DNA of 64,000 nt from assembly GCF_963675165.1 (NCBI RefSeq), contig NC_087377.1, positions 3,192,978-3,256,977 of the forward strand. Reading direction: 5' to 3'. Numbering within the stretch: position 1 is the stretch's first letter; every line of letters starts with the position of its first letter. Shown here one piece after another: positions 11,611-24,600 of the stretch. Source of the DNA: Halichondria panicea (Eukaryota > Porifera > Demospongiae > Suberitida > Halichondriidae). Made by a program: the position numbers and the translations under genes. Under the pieces are notes generated by a model that saw only the letters and a list, made by a program, of their open reading frames with translations, was not told the origin of the DNA and did no database searches.

Positions 11611-11925
11611 CAAGAGTTCATTAGGAAGAGTACGCAACTCCACTTAAAACCATAGTAGGCGTTCCTTCAGGCCTACGTCACAACCACATGCTGTTGTATA
11701 AACTGTGAAATCAAATTTGCAATGAATAACATAGTGATGATTATCACTAATGTTATTCATTTACAACTGCGGTAGGAAAGGCAATGAATAACAGCGTTAC
11801 TAATTTTATTCATTGCCTTTCCTATTTGTTGCGGTTACAACAGCCAGTATCTGTGACGTAGGAGTGGAGGAATGCTTTTTGTGCACAGTCTATTGGAGTT
11901 GCGTACTCTTCCTAATGAACTCTTG
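11611..11925. mobile_element. 315-bp TIR element, 7-bp target duplication (copy 1)
   Basis: The terminal inverted repeats are CAAGAGTTCATTAGGAAGAG and complement. Flanks are CTCTCAA at 11604-11610 and 11926-11932. The paralogous block carries the unoccupied site near 19435, confirming the insertion boundaries. No coding sequence. A second copy in opposite orientation is at 18643-18934. Confidence 0.9.
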
Positions 11926-12145
11926 CTCTCAATTACAACATATAGAAGTGCATGAACACGTACACTCATGAATACAATGGTAACAGCAACACACATGCAC
12001 TGAAAATAGCGTCCATCTAGAACCTTCTATATAATAATAGTTCCCCAAGAGTCTTCATGATCACATGCAGCAATAGAGGTTCTATTATATACACTATTCT
12101 AAGGCAAAATAATAGTTCAGTATACCACAAGTACAGATATAAATT

Positions 12146-14933
12146 TCAATTAATATTCTCCAATGAGACTACACCCTTTTTCTTGAGCACCTCTAGCTCG
12201 GACAATAGCATCTGTAGAATAATAATTATGTGCAAACTGTTATAATTATAAGAGTAGATCCAATTCATGTATTCCTTAGGAGTTATCAGTAGATACTACT
12301 ATACCCCTTCACAATTAACACCAAGACAAGTAAGGTGCCTACTCGGCTACGCAAGCGACCAAGAATACGTATAATAACTCTATTATCACTAAACGGTACT
12401 AATTGCATGGAGTTATAATTGTGCCAGATTGAGTGGATAACAAGACGCACTATGTGATCCTCGAAATATACCCGCTATATTATACAGTATATGCAATTAA
12501 TATGTACTATAGTATAATAACAATGTGATGGTGTGTATATCTACCGTATTCTTCATAGTGAGGTCATCGATACTTTGCAGACGCTTGTCAAGCTGCTCCT
12601 GTAACCGACGACATTGACTGTAGGGAGAAGGGAGTGTGTTTCATACCAGGACGGACAAGTATTAAGATACAAACATGTAATAATCCCTATCAATATCACA
12701 ACTACATGTATAAGAGACGCATTATGTATTGTATAGGACTATTCACTAATTGGCAAAATTTAATTTGGGATTTCGACAAAAGACCATGCATGCGTGGGCT
12801 GCATGGATAATAATTATATACCTCTAGACAAGGTCTATATCACTTGGCAAAGTTCTCGGAGGGGCAAAAAACTGCCAATAATTATTATACCAACAAAGAC
12901 CACCGTGGGCTATAGCATTATGGTACATTCCTGTGAAAACAATAATAGATACGCTATCTTCGGGAGGTCATTATAAACTGTATGTACATGTATTCATGCA
13001 ATTATGAATAGTACATTTAATTATGGCACCTGTATGTTCAGCACATGTACATATATAGACTGGAAGCTTAGCATGTACATAACTTTTTTATCTAACATTG
13101 TTTACAACGAGCACTTTACCGACCAAGATTATTATATAATGTGTATGACAAATTAAGCTCACCTCTGGATATCCTCCAATTGACGTAGACGTCCAATCAG
13201 CTGTTGGTTCTCGTACGTCAGTTTCTTGTTCTCTTTCACTAAATGATCAGTTTGTGTGACGATTGATTCCACCTACATACGTAATGGAAGCACACTGCTG
13301 TCATTGAATTGCTCTATAATAGTGGAAGCCCTATAATATTGCATGCGGCAAAGGGTCAAATATTCAACTGATTTAGCTCATTTGCAATATAGTATGCGTG
13401 AAACATTCTAGTAAAACTGTACTAATATATAATTTGTACTACCATGCAGCTATTATAGGATCACCTGAGCTTGGAGTATCTGTGCCTGTTCTTTCCTAGT
13501 CTCCACCTGGTTTTTGAACTGGTCCACTTGTTTCTCGTACTGCGTTACTTGAGCCGTCTTTGCCTGAATATCCTCCTGGAAAGAGAATAAAACGATCACA
13601 TGTATAATTATGTAGATAGGTACATGCATGGCAAGTACGTATATACGTCCATATATTATAAGCACTAATAATACCAACAGCGTATAAAAGAAGAGAGGGC
13701 ATGCAACAGCAAAAAAGCAGACTTCAAACGTGAGCACATGAATGTGCATTAAATGCTAAAATACATTCATCCGCCCACGTTTGAACTCTGCTAGCTATAC
13801 GTATATGTACTACCTCTCTTCTTTTATACACCCTTAATTGGTAATACTTTTTGTTGTATATAATTATAGCAGTACAAAAATATAATGATCAGGATAAAAA
13901 TTTATGGGCAAGCTGACCTCCACGAAATGTTTCCCCGCATGAAAACCTTTAGGCGTGGTTAATTACCATGCATGCAATACATGCAGTGCACGTGATAATC
14001 ATTTTCGTTAGCTAAATTAGTTGTTTACACCACGCACGCAGTCCTATATATATTTTTTCCGGTGATAGATTTTTGCTGACGAAAATCACCGCATTCGGTG
14101 AATGAGCTTTTTAACAGACAAAAATACCCACTTATATACGATACATGTATACGTACGTTAAGTTGAAATTAGTGTAAAAAGTACATGTACATGCATGTGA
14201 TTTTACAGCATGTACTATGTTACAGTAATAATAATCATATATGCTCTATACTGACCTCGAGTTTTTGGGCTTTCTGGCCGTAGTGATGGATCTGATTATT
14301 CTTCTCCCTCAAGTCAAACCTTAGTTGAGTGACCTCAGCATCATATCGAGCCTTCAGTTCAGAGTGAGTTGTCACAGCAGCCTGAAAATAATAATTAAGA
14401 TGCCGATAGTAAATTTGTCTATTTGTGGTGTCCCTATATTTATATAAGCTGGCCATGCACCCTCAAATATGAACAAGTTAAGGAGACCCAAGGTCTCTCT
14501 ATAATTATAGCATGTATTTGGATCAACATACAATAATTATCGCGTATATACACAGCAGGTATTTTTGTCTGGTAAAAAGTTTGTTCACAAGCTGAGCTAT
14601 ATATAGGCTATACATGTATATACCCCTTTTTTTTACAGCCACTATTGGTCTGCCCAAATATATAATTATGGGTAAACCAATAGTGACAGACCACCTGCAA
14701 AAAAGAAGCTATATAGTACATCAGGAGTGCCATGCATGTGCATGCACATTATTTTGCACATAATTATGGTGCAATATTCAACTGACTTGTAGTTCTCTTG
14801 CTTTGGTTTGGAGCTCATTGGTCATTGACTCGAGTTTCTTAACATACCGTGTTTCCATCTCAGCTATTTTAGAGTGAGCTTTTTCTCTGTCTTCCCTCTC
14901 AGATCTAAAGTCGTCTTCGTAGATTTGCATCTG

Positions 14934-14967
<34 letters not shown>

Positions 14968-15813
14968 GTGTGTGTGTGGGTGTGTGTGTGGGTGAGTGAG
15001 GTGTGTGGGTTTATTGTTACTCGATCTATACATAATTATACGTACTGTTTGCTTTGACAAATCCAGTTCACTTTTAGCTTCGTCTCTTTGCTTGCTAATG
15101 TGAATCAAATCTGTTCTGTGCTTTTGGATGGCTACCTTTAAAGGAGGCATATCTCTTCGTAAATCATCCAACTCCTAAATCAAGTTTTGAAAAAAGTCAA
15201 GTCACACAATTAACTGAATGTAATACTAATTAAGTGTGATGCGCAGTATCTGCACGTATAATTATTTTTATACATGTGAGAAACACTACTACGCACATGC
15301 ATGTATACATGTATGTACCTTCTGTTTGTTCTCCAGGAGAGCTTGTTGAAATATAATTTTCTGCTGAGAGTTGTTGTATTTTTTATCGAGCTCCTCCAGT
15401 TGACCAGCTCTTTGCCTCAACTCATTTCTCTCAGTCCGGATCCTGTAATTTGGAAATTATGCCCGCTAGAGTTATACACAACATTTGCATTAAGGAACTC
15501 TATAATTATATACGTATACTAATTGCATGCAGCTACTGAATTAAAGCACATAATTTATATATGTGCATGTACTTGTAAGTATATACTTTATTATATTGCA
15601 TGCATGAGCATGCATTCACCTGTCCAGATCAGCGTGCATTGCTTGGGATTCTTCCTGAAGTGCTTGAACTACTGCGGAAGTATCGCCTCCCACGCATTCC
15701 AATTCTTGATTAAGTTGAGCATTCCGTGATTCCAGCCAATTTAGTCGAGACTCTAGCTCAGCAGACTTCTCCTTTCTGTTGGCTTCTATCTGCTCACTAT
15801 TTTGATGGGATTC
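12146..15813 (-). CDS. Orphan 3' half of the coiled-coil protein gene (nine exons, 358 aa)
   Basis: Exons are 15813-15620, 15442-15319, 15174-15046, 14930-14787, 14381-14256, 13575-13465, 13272-13163, 12617-12545 and 12211-12146 (TGA). All have AG/GT borders and together stay open in one frame. Each except 13575-13465 matches exons 8-15 of the intact gene. Differences keep the frame: 9 nt less in the first exon, 9 nt more in the last two (one each), 9 nt more in 12617-12545 and an extra 111-nt exon. Heptad-like Glu/Lys/Leu/Gln-rich sequence predicts coiled coil throughout. No start codon, upstream exons or promoter are seen to the right. It may be an alternative 3' cassette of the gene at 19695-27416, a 5'-truncated gene, or a recent pseudogene. 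Function unknown. Confidence 0.6.
14933..15004. repeat. GT microsatellite abutting a 3' splice site
   Basis: (GT)n and GTGG units on the plus strand, CA-rich on the sense strand. The tract runs directly into the acceptor of exon 14930-14787. Confidence 0.9.
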
Positions 15814-15860
15814 CTATATATAGAGGGTCGACGTATATAGAGGGTCGATGGAAGTTGATC

Positions 15861-18642
15861 CAATTAAGTTCTTTTGAAATAATTATCGTGCTTGCAGTGG
15901 TGTATTTTGCTGACTTGCAGGTAGAATGCTCTTTGACATTGTAAGGAGACCTTCTGCTCGGTTCCTGAATGTAGATAGTAAGAGTATGATCATCTAACAC
16001 AATCTGGTGTCTGTATAAAGGGTCTACCATGTTCGATGTGACACTGGGGTTCAATTATGGGATGCATACACTAATTAAAATATAAACACCCTCCCGCCAG
16101 ATGGTAAGCAATGAGCAATTCATTTGATATTTTATATATGAACTACTTAGGCTTAGTACTTTCTGAAAACCATATGTGAGACTTGCAAATTCAACAACAT
16201 TACAAGTAAATTATCAAAATGCTTGACCTACTATATGCTGCTAGCCTTGAAATACCTACTTGTGAGAATCTTTGCTCGGTTTATATGTGATGTATATGCC
16301 CCCAGTTAATTCAGTAATCGATCCAGTGCAAAAGTTAGTATGATAGTTGATCAGATTGTTCAAAAATGACACTTATTAGAGCCTGCTATGACCTTTGAAC
16401 TTTCAGGCAAATTTTTGTAAATTAAAGAGCACCACTGCAAGAAAACTGATAGTAAGGCCACTCCAAGTGACACTCTGGTTTCCCTGAAGTTTTTCTAATT
16501 GCATGCGGGCGGGCGGCTTTTCTCATTATGTCATTATCAGTTTCACCTTATGAATCTCATTATTTTGCAAATGAATATCATTATCACACTATTTTTGTAC
16601 CGCATGGACCATTATGCGCATGCGTAGTGGAAATAATGGGATAGAAATCCAATAATGAGATAGAAATCCAAGAATAAAATCTGATGCGGGCGGTGGACCA
16701 GAAACCAGAGTATCACTTGGAGTGGCCTAACTGTTGGATTCTTCTTGCAACCATACAGACTACTATTGTTGAGATTGACTGCCAATAAACATTTTCAGTA
16801 AATTCACAATAAGGGAATAGTACCAGCAAACTATACAAAGACAGCAACTCAAAAACCAACAACTAAAAAGGTAATGGATGGATAACTATTAATTTATAAG
16901 AGTCAGGTCCCAGGGGGGTGATCGAGAATAATTCTAGAATGATCCAGAAACAAGGATGCATGATCAATGTGAGAATAAACAACCACAAAGAAAAACTGTG
17001 AATTACACAAGAGCGTAAATGTAGGTATGACACATGATAAATAGTAGCTACATCAGGATAAAACAGGATAGAACAGGATAGAACAGGATAAATCATGAAC
17101 AATCACGCCAGTACACATGCCAACAGTAACGGAAACTGGGATTTAAAGGTGCAGCTGTATTGCTATCATGTACTAGAGTATATACAGCAGAAGTTTAAGA
17201 CTGATTCGTTCACTTTTATTTTTCCCATTGCGGACCCTACCTAGGGTCTGGAGAACTTCCTATCAACGAGTTGTGCAAGCAGTCTGCCCTAAGACCCCCA
17301 ACTTTTCAGTATTTGCAAGACAAGACAGAAAATACATACCGCAAGTATGACATCACAAAAACATTGTTTTAATGAAATTCATAATTATATAATGAGATTC
17401 ATAATGATGACACCCTACAACTCTGCCAGATTGTAGTGAAGGGTGATTTTTTCTGAATTTCCAAAGCTCATAACACAGACCATTTACTGAACTAGAACTT
17501 GTTACTAGGAGACAAATTAGTTCAATATGGAATGTATTAACTCAGCAAGTTTGGACTGGATTGAGATAGTGTGAACATGCAGCTTGCGCAAAAATTCAAA
17601 GATAGCTCATTCTGAATAGTCTCTGTGGTTGGTGGAACTCATGGCTGCATATCTCCAGATGTGAATGGAACCAGAGACTGCCTAAAGTATCAACTAGTGC
17701 ATCTGATGCATGTGCATGCTTAGCAGCAAGCTAGAAGGCTTGAAGTCATTCATGATGTGTTCTATGCTATTGCCAAGTTGTGTATTTATGTCAAAGTTTG
17801 TGTAACTGCTTTGCAAACACCATTCATTTGTATGGCATTACCTTGAATATGTTGTTATTCAGATGCTTCTTAATTGTTCAACCAATTTTTAGCTTGCTAC
17901 GTCGATGGTGAACAGCTTGCTCAAAAATTCGAACTTTCCGCAATCGTTTAACACAACTTTAATCCAAATTCATAATTTAAAGTGTTTATCGTATGTTAAA
18001 ACTGTCTTCTTATTACATATTTCAACTTAGATGGCTCTAAAAACCTTTATTTTTATCGGAAACAAAGAAAAACTGTTCTCATTAATATATTCATGAGGCA
18101 ACTGGTACAGTATAGTTGAGAGTCCACGGTGCCCAGTGCTCAAATCAGGATGGATCTACAACATGCAAGAAGGAGAGAAGCTATAGCAACTACTCAGAGT
18201 CACTAGAAAGATCTAGACTGAGTTTAAACCAGGCATGTTATGTTTCAAGGTTCTCAACAATGGCATGGATTCAGTTCTCAGAGAACAAGATCAAGATGCA
18301 AATCAAATCTTATTTGCGGTATACTGCCACTTGAATATGGAATGATGGTTTCAGGTATAGATGTAGTACTAGTAGGAGGCATCCTTGAAGCTAATTATCT
18401 ACAACTCAGCTCTTGCTTCTGTACAACTACCCATGGAACTTCTCTCTCTTTGTGATCTTCTGGGATAGTCTTAGGGCATATAAATAAGCCATTATTGTCA
18501 GTTGCATTTAGCTAGAAACTGTAGCAAGTTAGGCAACAAGAGGCTGCTTTGCATAACTATCTTTCCTTCTTTTTGCCTCCAGTTGACCGCAGCGGTTTAA
18601 CACGCCAAGAAATCTTCGGCGTGTCGACACAACTTGTACCAT
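15861..18642. other. Spacer between orphan exons and intact coiled-coil gene
   Basis: About 2.8 kb present only once in the window. No convincing exon, start or domain was found on either strand. It has fewer ATAATTAT motifs than neighbouring DNA and holds one Harbinger-like MITE and a short 10-bp tandem repeat (about 17055-17092). It replaces the exons 1-7 that would be expected upstream of the orphan copy. Confidence 0.5.
16456..16727. mobile_element. 272-bp MITE, TIR GGCCACTCCAAGTGA, TAA target
   Basis: The inverted ends GGCCACTCCAAGTGACACTC and near-complement are flanked by TAA on both sides. A 3-bp TWA-type duplication is typical of PIF/Harbinger elements. Non-coding. Confidence 0.75.
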
Positions 18643-18934
18643 CAAGAGTTCATTAGGAAGATAGACTGTGCACAAAAAGCATTCCTCCACTCTTATGTCA
18701 CAGATACTGGAACCGCAACAAGTAGGAAAGGCAATGAATAAAATTAGTAACGCTGTTATTCATTGCCTTTCCTACCGCAGTTGTAAATGAATAACATTAG
18801 TGGTAATCATCACTATGTTATTCAGTGCAAATTTGATTTCACAGTTTACAACAGCATGTGGTTGTGACGTAGGCCTGAAGGAACGCCTACTATGGTTTTA
18901 AGTGGAGTTGCGTACTCTTCCTAATGAACTCTTG
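18643..18934. mobile_element. 292-bp TIR element, 7-bp target duplication (copy 2)
   Basis: Same family as 11611-11925 but in the opposite orientation. Flanked by GTACCAT at 18636-18642 and 18935-18941. Confidence 0.9.
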
Positions 18935-19128
18935 GTACCATAATATAGATTGAAGAGGTTCAATCTATGCTTGTACATAGGAAGTTCACCAGACCCATGT
19001 TATCGACCTAGCGTTCAAATAGAAAACATCCGGGGCTGGCTGTGCGAGACCAGCTACAGTATTTCTAAGCCAAGCTTTAAGATTAATTAATAGCCAGGTT
19101 GAGGGTACTTGGGGTTGGGGAATAACTA

Positions 19129-19189
19129 GCCTCGATCTCCCAGCCCCTAGCTCTCACTTTCTCAACTGAGAGCGGCCTGGAATCGAGGC
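19129..19189. repeat. Short palindromic element, AGCCTCGAT/ATCGAGGCT ends
   Basis: GCCTCGATC...GGAATCGAGGC, a 61-bp palindromic element flanked by TA. The same ends bound the larger element at 32519-33101, and similar small palindromes occur near 2393-2440 and 58106-58141. Confidence 0.7.
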
Positions 19190-19233
19190 TAGGGAATAAC
19201 CTACATTAACCCAATGACATAGTGCAAACTATG

Positions 19234-19280
19234 CAAACAGCAGCCCCTCCCACTCTTTTGTGCACAATCATGCAATCAGA
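19234..19280 (-). promoter_or_regulatory. Relic of the conserved upstream block
   Basis: The same GCAAACAGCAGCCCCTCCCA block that precedes copy A (4716-4757) and the intact gene, here with no first exon next to it. It suggests that a complete coiled-coil copy once began here and lost its 5' exons. Confidence 0.4.
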
Positions 19281-19694
19281 ACAAGCTAATTTGTGTACCT
19301 GAGGTAACTCACTAAGACTGTATATATACCTTTCTGATCTAAACTGCTGAGTAATAATAATGATGCCTTTTCTTATTGAGTTAATTTGTTGTAATTTTAT
19401 AGCTAATACGATAACTTGACACGTATAATTATCAACTCTCGATTACAACACATATAGAAGTGCATGAACACGTACACTCATGAATACAATAACAGCAACA
19501 CACATGCACTGAAAATAGCGTCAGTCTAGAACCTTCTATAATACAACACACTATAGAGCGTTCTAGTTCCCCAAGAGTCTTCACATGCAGCTATAGAGGT
19601 GTTCTATAATTATTATTATAGCTACATTGATTCTAAGGCAAAATAATAGTTCAGTATACCACAAGTACAGATATAAATTTCAATTAATGTTCTC

Positions 19695-21564
19695 CTACAA
19701 TGAGACCACACCCTTTTTCTTGAGCGCCTCTAGCTCAGACAATAGCATCTGTAGAATAATAATATTATGCATGTATACAAACTGTTTTAACAGTATATCA
19801 CTAAACCGTATAGCGCGATTGTTTGAGGCACTTATGTTTCGTGGAATGGCCTCTAAAAGCATTTCGTTGAACAATGTTCGTGGAATGACTGCTTACCGGA
19901 AGCCATGCCTTTAATCTTTGCAACGTTAATTAAAGAACAATTTTCGTGGACTTAATTTTCGTGTAGGGTTGCTAACCCACGAAATCCGCGAAAATGTCGC
20001 GCTATACGGTATATCACTAAACAGTACTTAATTGGAGTTCTTATTAATTGTGTCAGATAAAGTGGTGGCAAGATATAACAAGATGCACTTGTGTATATAC
20101 CTACCGTATTCTTTATAGTGAGGTCATCGATACTTTGCAGACGCTCTTCCTGTAACCGGCGAAATTGACTGTATAGGGAGATCGAAAGGAGTGTGTTTCA
20201 TAGGACAAGTATTAATGTAATAAGCACCTCTAGACAAGGCCTATCACTTGGCAAAGTTCGGGGAGGGGCAAAAACTACCAACACCAACAAATACCATGGG
20301 CTATATAATAGCATTATAATTATACTCTCTTGATTTATAGTTCCTGCAAAAATAATTATTCCTGATTATGCTATCTTCGGGAGGTCATTATAAACTGCAT
20401 TAATGTACATCTGCTCATCATGCATGCATGTTACATTTAAATATGGCACCTGCATGCATGTCCATGCAGCTATATCACACAGTGATGTATACATGGACTG
20501 GCAGCTCTGTATGTATATACTCAACCATGCACTCAACCTTTTTGTCTAATCTGAGCAGTTGAATTTGTTCACAACGTGCACTTAACCGACCGAGATTACT
20601 TATACCATTAATATTATACAAAATAAAATTAATGTGTATGATATAAGCTCACCTCTGGGTAGCCTCCAATTGACGTAAACGTCCAATCAGCTGTTGGTTA
20701 TCGTAGGTCAGTTTCTTGTTCTCTCTCTCAAAACGATCAGTTTGTGGGACAGTAGATTCCACCTACATAATTATACGTAATGGCGTTTGCACATACAAAA
20801 TACTTCTAGCTACCTAAACACAACCTATAAACGTATATATTACTATAGCTGTGCATACATGCATGTATGCTAATTAACAAACATGCGACTACCATGCACA
20901 CATGCATGTGCATATGTACATGTAATAATACAGCATGTAATGTTACACTATATATACTGACCTGCGCCTTCTGGCCGTAGTGATGGATCTGATTATTCTT
21001 CTCCCTCAAGTCAAACTTTAGTTGAGTAACCTCAGCGTTATATCGAGCCTTCAGTTCAGAGTGAGTTGTCACAGCCACCTGAAAATAATAATTAAGATGC
21101 CATAGTGAATTTGTCTATTGTGGTGTCCCTATTATAATTATAAGCTGGCCATGCACCCTCAAATATGAACAAGTTAAGGGGACCCAAGGTCTCTCTATAA
21201 TTATAAAATGTATTTGGATCAACATAATTATAATTATACAATAATTATCACAGCATGCAGGTATTTTGTCTGGTAAAAAGTTTGTTTACAAGCTGAGCCC
21301 AAATAATAATTATAGCTATAATTATAGCTATTATAGACCTGCGAAAAAGAAGCTATTATATAATATAGCTAGTGAATGCATAATAATAGAATAATTATGG
21401 TGCAATATTCAACTGACTTGAAGTTCCCTTGCTTTGGTTTGGAGCTCATTAGTCATTGACTCGACTTTCTTAACATACCGTGTTTCCATCTCAGCTATTT
21501 TAGAGTGAGCCTTTTCTCTGTCTTCCCTCTCAGATCTAAAGTCGTCTTCGTAGATTTGCATCTG

Positions 21565-21604
<40 letters not shown>

Positions 21605-24600
21605 GTGTGTGTGTGTGTGTGTGTGTGTAGGTGCGTGTGTGTGTGTGTGTGTGGGTGTGTGTGTGGGTGAGTGAAGTGTGTGGGTTTATTGTTACTCGAT
21701 CTATACATAATTATACATACCGTTTGCTTTGACAAATTCAGTTCACTTTTAGCTTCGTCTCTTTGCTTGCTAATGTGAATCAGTTCTGTTCTGTGCTTTT
21801 GGATGGCTACCTTTAAAGGAGGCATATCTCTTCGTAAATCATCCAACTCCTAAATCAAGTTTTGAAAAAAGTCAAGTCACACAATTAACTGAATGTAATA
21901 CTAATTAAGTGTGATGCGCAGTATCTGCACGTATAATTATTTTTATACATGTGAGAAACACTACTAAGCACCACATGCATACGTGCATGTATACATGTAT
22001 GTACCTTCTGTTTGTTCTCCAGGAGAGCTTGTTGAGATATAATTTTCTGCTGAGAGTGGTTGTATTTTTTATCGAGCTCCTCCAGTTGACCAGCTCTTTG
22101 CCTCAACTCATTTCTCTCAGTCCGGATCCTGTAATTTGGAAATTATGCATGCTAGAGTTATATACCTATATACACAACATTTGCATTAAGGAACTCTATT
22201 GTTATAGCCTTAAAAAAAGTACATGTATATACGTATACTAATCGCATGGAGCTACTAAATTAAAGCACCTATATAAATTATGTACATGTATTTGTAAGTA
22301 TATACTTTATTATATTGCATGCATGAGCATGCATTCACCTGTCCAGATCAGCGTGCATTGCTTGGGATTCTTCCTGAAGTGCTTGAACTACTGCGGAAGT
22401 ATCGCCTCCGAGGCGTTTCAAGCCATTCAATTCTTGATTAAGTTGAGCATTCTGTGATTCCAGCCAATTTAGTCGAGACTCTAGCTCAGCAGACTTCTCC
22501 TTTCTGTTGGCTTCTATCTGCTCACTATTTTGATGGGATTCCTATATATAGAGGGTCGATGGAAGTTGATTAAAAATGCTATGAATTGTACGCATTCAAC
22601 TAAAATATAATCTCTAGCTGTCTAAGTAAATATACGTACGTATATATATACGATACAGCACATGTTCATGTACAGTATGTATAGTACTATATTATATATA
22701 CAAGATTGTACGTATATAAATGTACGCTTACTGTATATCGGGGAAAAAGCCAACTCGATCAATACAGGTACTGGCATGAATTTCATTATGTACGTTCATG
22801 TACCATATACAAAGGTTTTTACCTGCAAGGCTTCCAACTGGCTGTTTAGATCAGCAATTGTTTGGCTCTGTTTCTTGGAGTAGTCTAACACACCTTGATG
22901 ATCAGTCACCAGCTTATCTATTTGCGACTGACGCTTCTGTATATCAGCAGCCATATTCCCATTGTCAAGATTGAGCTTTTGAATAGTAGACTCCATTTCT
23001 GCAATTTTTCCATTGAGTTCATAGATTGTCTTGCAAGCTTTGGAAAATCTTCGCTCTGTATCTCCGCTTTGTTGAGGATGCTCAGTTTTCAATTTCGTAC
23101 GAGGAACAGGAACCGGAGAGGTTGTGGCTACAACACGTTCTCGCAACTTTTTATTCAATTTCTCACTGAGTTCAAATTGTGCTTGAATTCTTCTTAGTTC
23201 CTCAACTGTTTTGGCTAGTTCTGTTTTTTTAGCTTCAAGTTCAGCTGTCTTTTCATCAGCTTGTTCAGTTTTCATTTTCAGCTCAGTTGCTTGCAATTCC
23301 AGGTCCATCTGTAACTTTTGCCTATGAGCTGTGACATCTTTCAACTGCTGCAACTGTTCGTCTTTAGCCATCACATCCTGCAGCAGGATTTGGTATTCTT
23401 CAGATTCTGTGATGGCAGTATGGTCAGATATGTCGGCTGCTTGATTTTCTTGATGGTGCTGAAGCTCATCAGTTAGCTTTTTGATTTCCTCCTCACTGTT
23501 GCGTAGCTGCATGCAAATGATAATTGGAAATTTGGGGCTAATAATTGAAGTCAAAGTATTATTACCCCGTAATATATACTTTGCAAGTAATATAGATATA
23601 GCATGACACTAAGTATTTTACAATATACAAGAACAAGCATGGAGGGCAAAGCCCAGGGGACGAGTTACCTGTATATTGCATAAAACATGAGGATTGTCCT
23701 GCTATCAATCATGTGTTTTATATCACGACGACCCCTTACCAAATCATGCCTCAAGGCTACGCGACCGTGTACTGCCATCGGTTATTGACCGAACGTTTAA
23801 TTAGAATGACCATGCATTCCTGCATGTGTCTGGTCAGTACGACTAGACACAAAAATGACATGCATTTGACCATACAGTCAAGAACAATTATTTTTCTAAC
23901 ACTGATATACGTACCTCAGTGACTTTATCCAGAAGCTGATCAGAACATTGCTTTGCTACTTCCTCAAAACTTTCAGCCTTCTTTTTTAGATCAATAATTT
24001 CTCTTTGAAGTTCAGGTACTTTGACAGCTTCTTCGGTGAGTACTCTCAGGTGTAGTTTGTCGTCAGTCAATGAAGCCGCCGGGATAGAATCAACCGGAGG
24101 TGGCTGGCGAGTTTTTTCTTCCTCAAGAGCAGCCGTAAGTTTTTTAACTTCAGACGTGAGTTGATCCCTCTGGGTTGAAAGTTGTTTTACGAATTGAGCA
24201 AGTGTTTTACTCTTAGAAAGTTGCAACTCAAGCTCGGCATTTTTCAAACGTTGTTTTTTCTCTTCTTCTTCAATGTCGGTAAGCCGAGTGGTCAACTCGA
24301 CTATCTTATCCAAATAGCCATTGATATCAGTATTGCCTTCGTTCGTTTGAACATTTGCTTGCAAGCTATTGATGGTTTCTTGCTTGCGAATGTTCTGATC
24401 ATTGAGACTATCGACTTCACTCTGCATTAAAGCTAGTTGTGCTTCAAGTGACACCAACTTCTTGTTGAGGTCTTGCTCTTGCCGAGACTGACGTTGACCT
24501 ACATGTACGCACAGTGTATAATTATGCACGTATACATGCCATAATCATATAAACACATAATTGTGAACGCACCTTTGATCAGTGGAACTCCTTTGTCGTC

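Larger units (their letters stand above)
11525..15860. repeat. Segmental duplication, copy 1
   Basis: This block aligns over exons, introns and 3' flank with 19335-22573. Homology ends just upstream of the first orphan exon, after the shared GAGGGTCGATGGAAGTTGAT. Differences are mostly small indels, one inserted 315-bp element (11611-11925), and an extra exon with its introns (around 13465-13575) present only here. Confidence 0.85.
19335..22573. repeat. Segmental duplication, copy 2
   Basis: The counterpart of 11525-15860. It contains exons 8-15 of the intact coiled-coil gene and its 3' flank, with the empty site of the 315-bp element. It has its own insertion at 19806-20009. Confidence 0.85.

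Noticed and set aside
12146-15813. A complete independent gene
   Set aside because: No start codon exon, no upstream exons and homology to the intact gene ends just before its first exon.
18116-18455. Possible exon near 18.1-18.4 kb with Arg/Ser-rich frames
   Set aside because: No consistent splice sites or similarity to the paralogous genes, and two frames overlap equally well.
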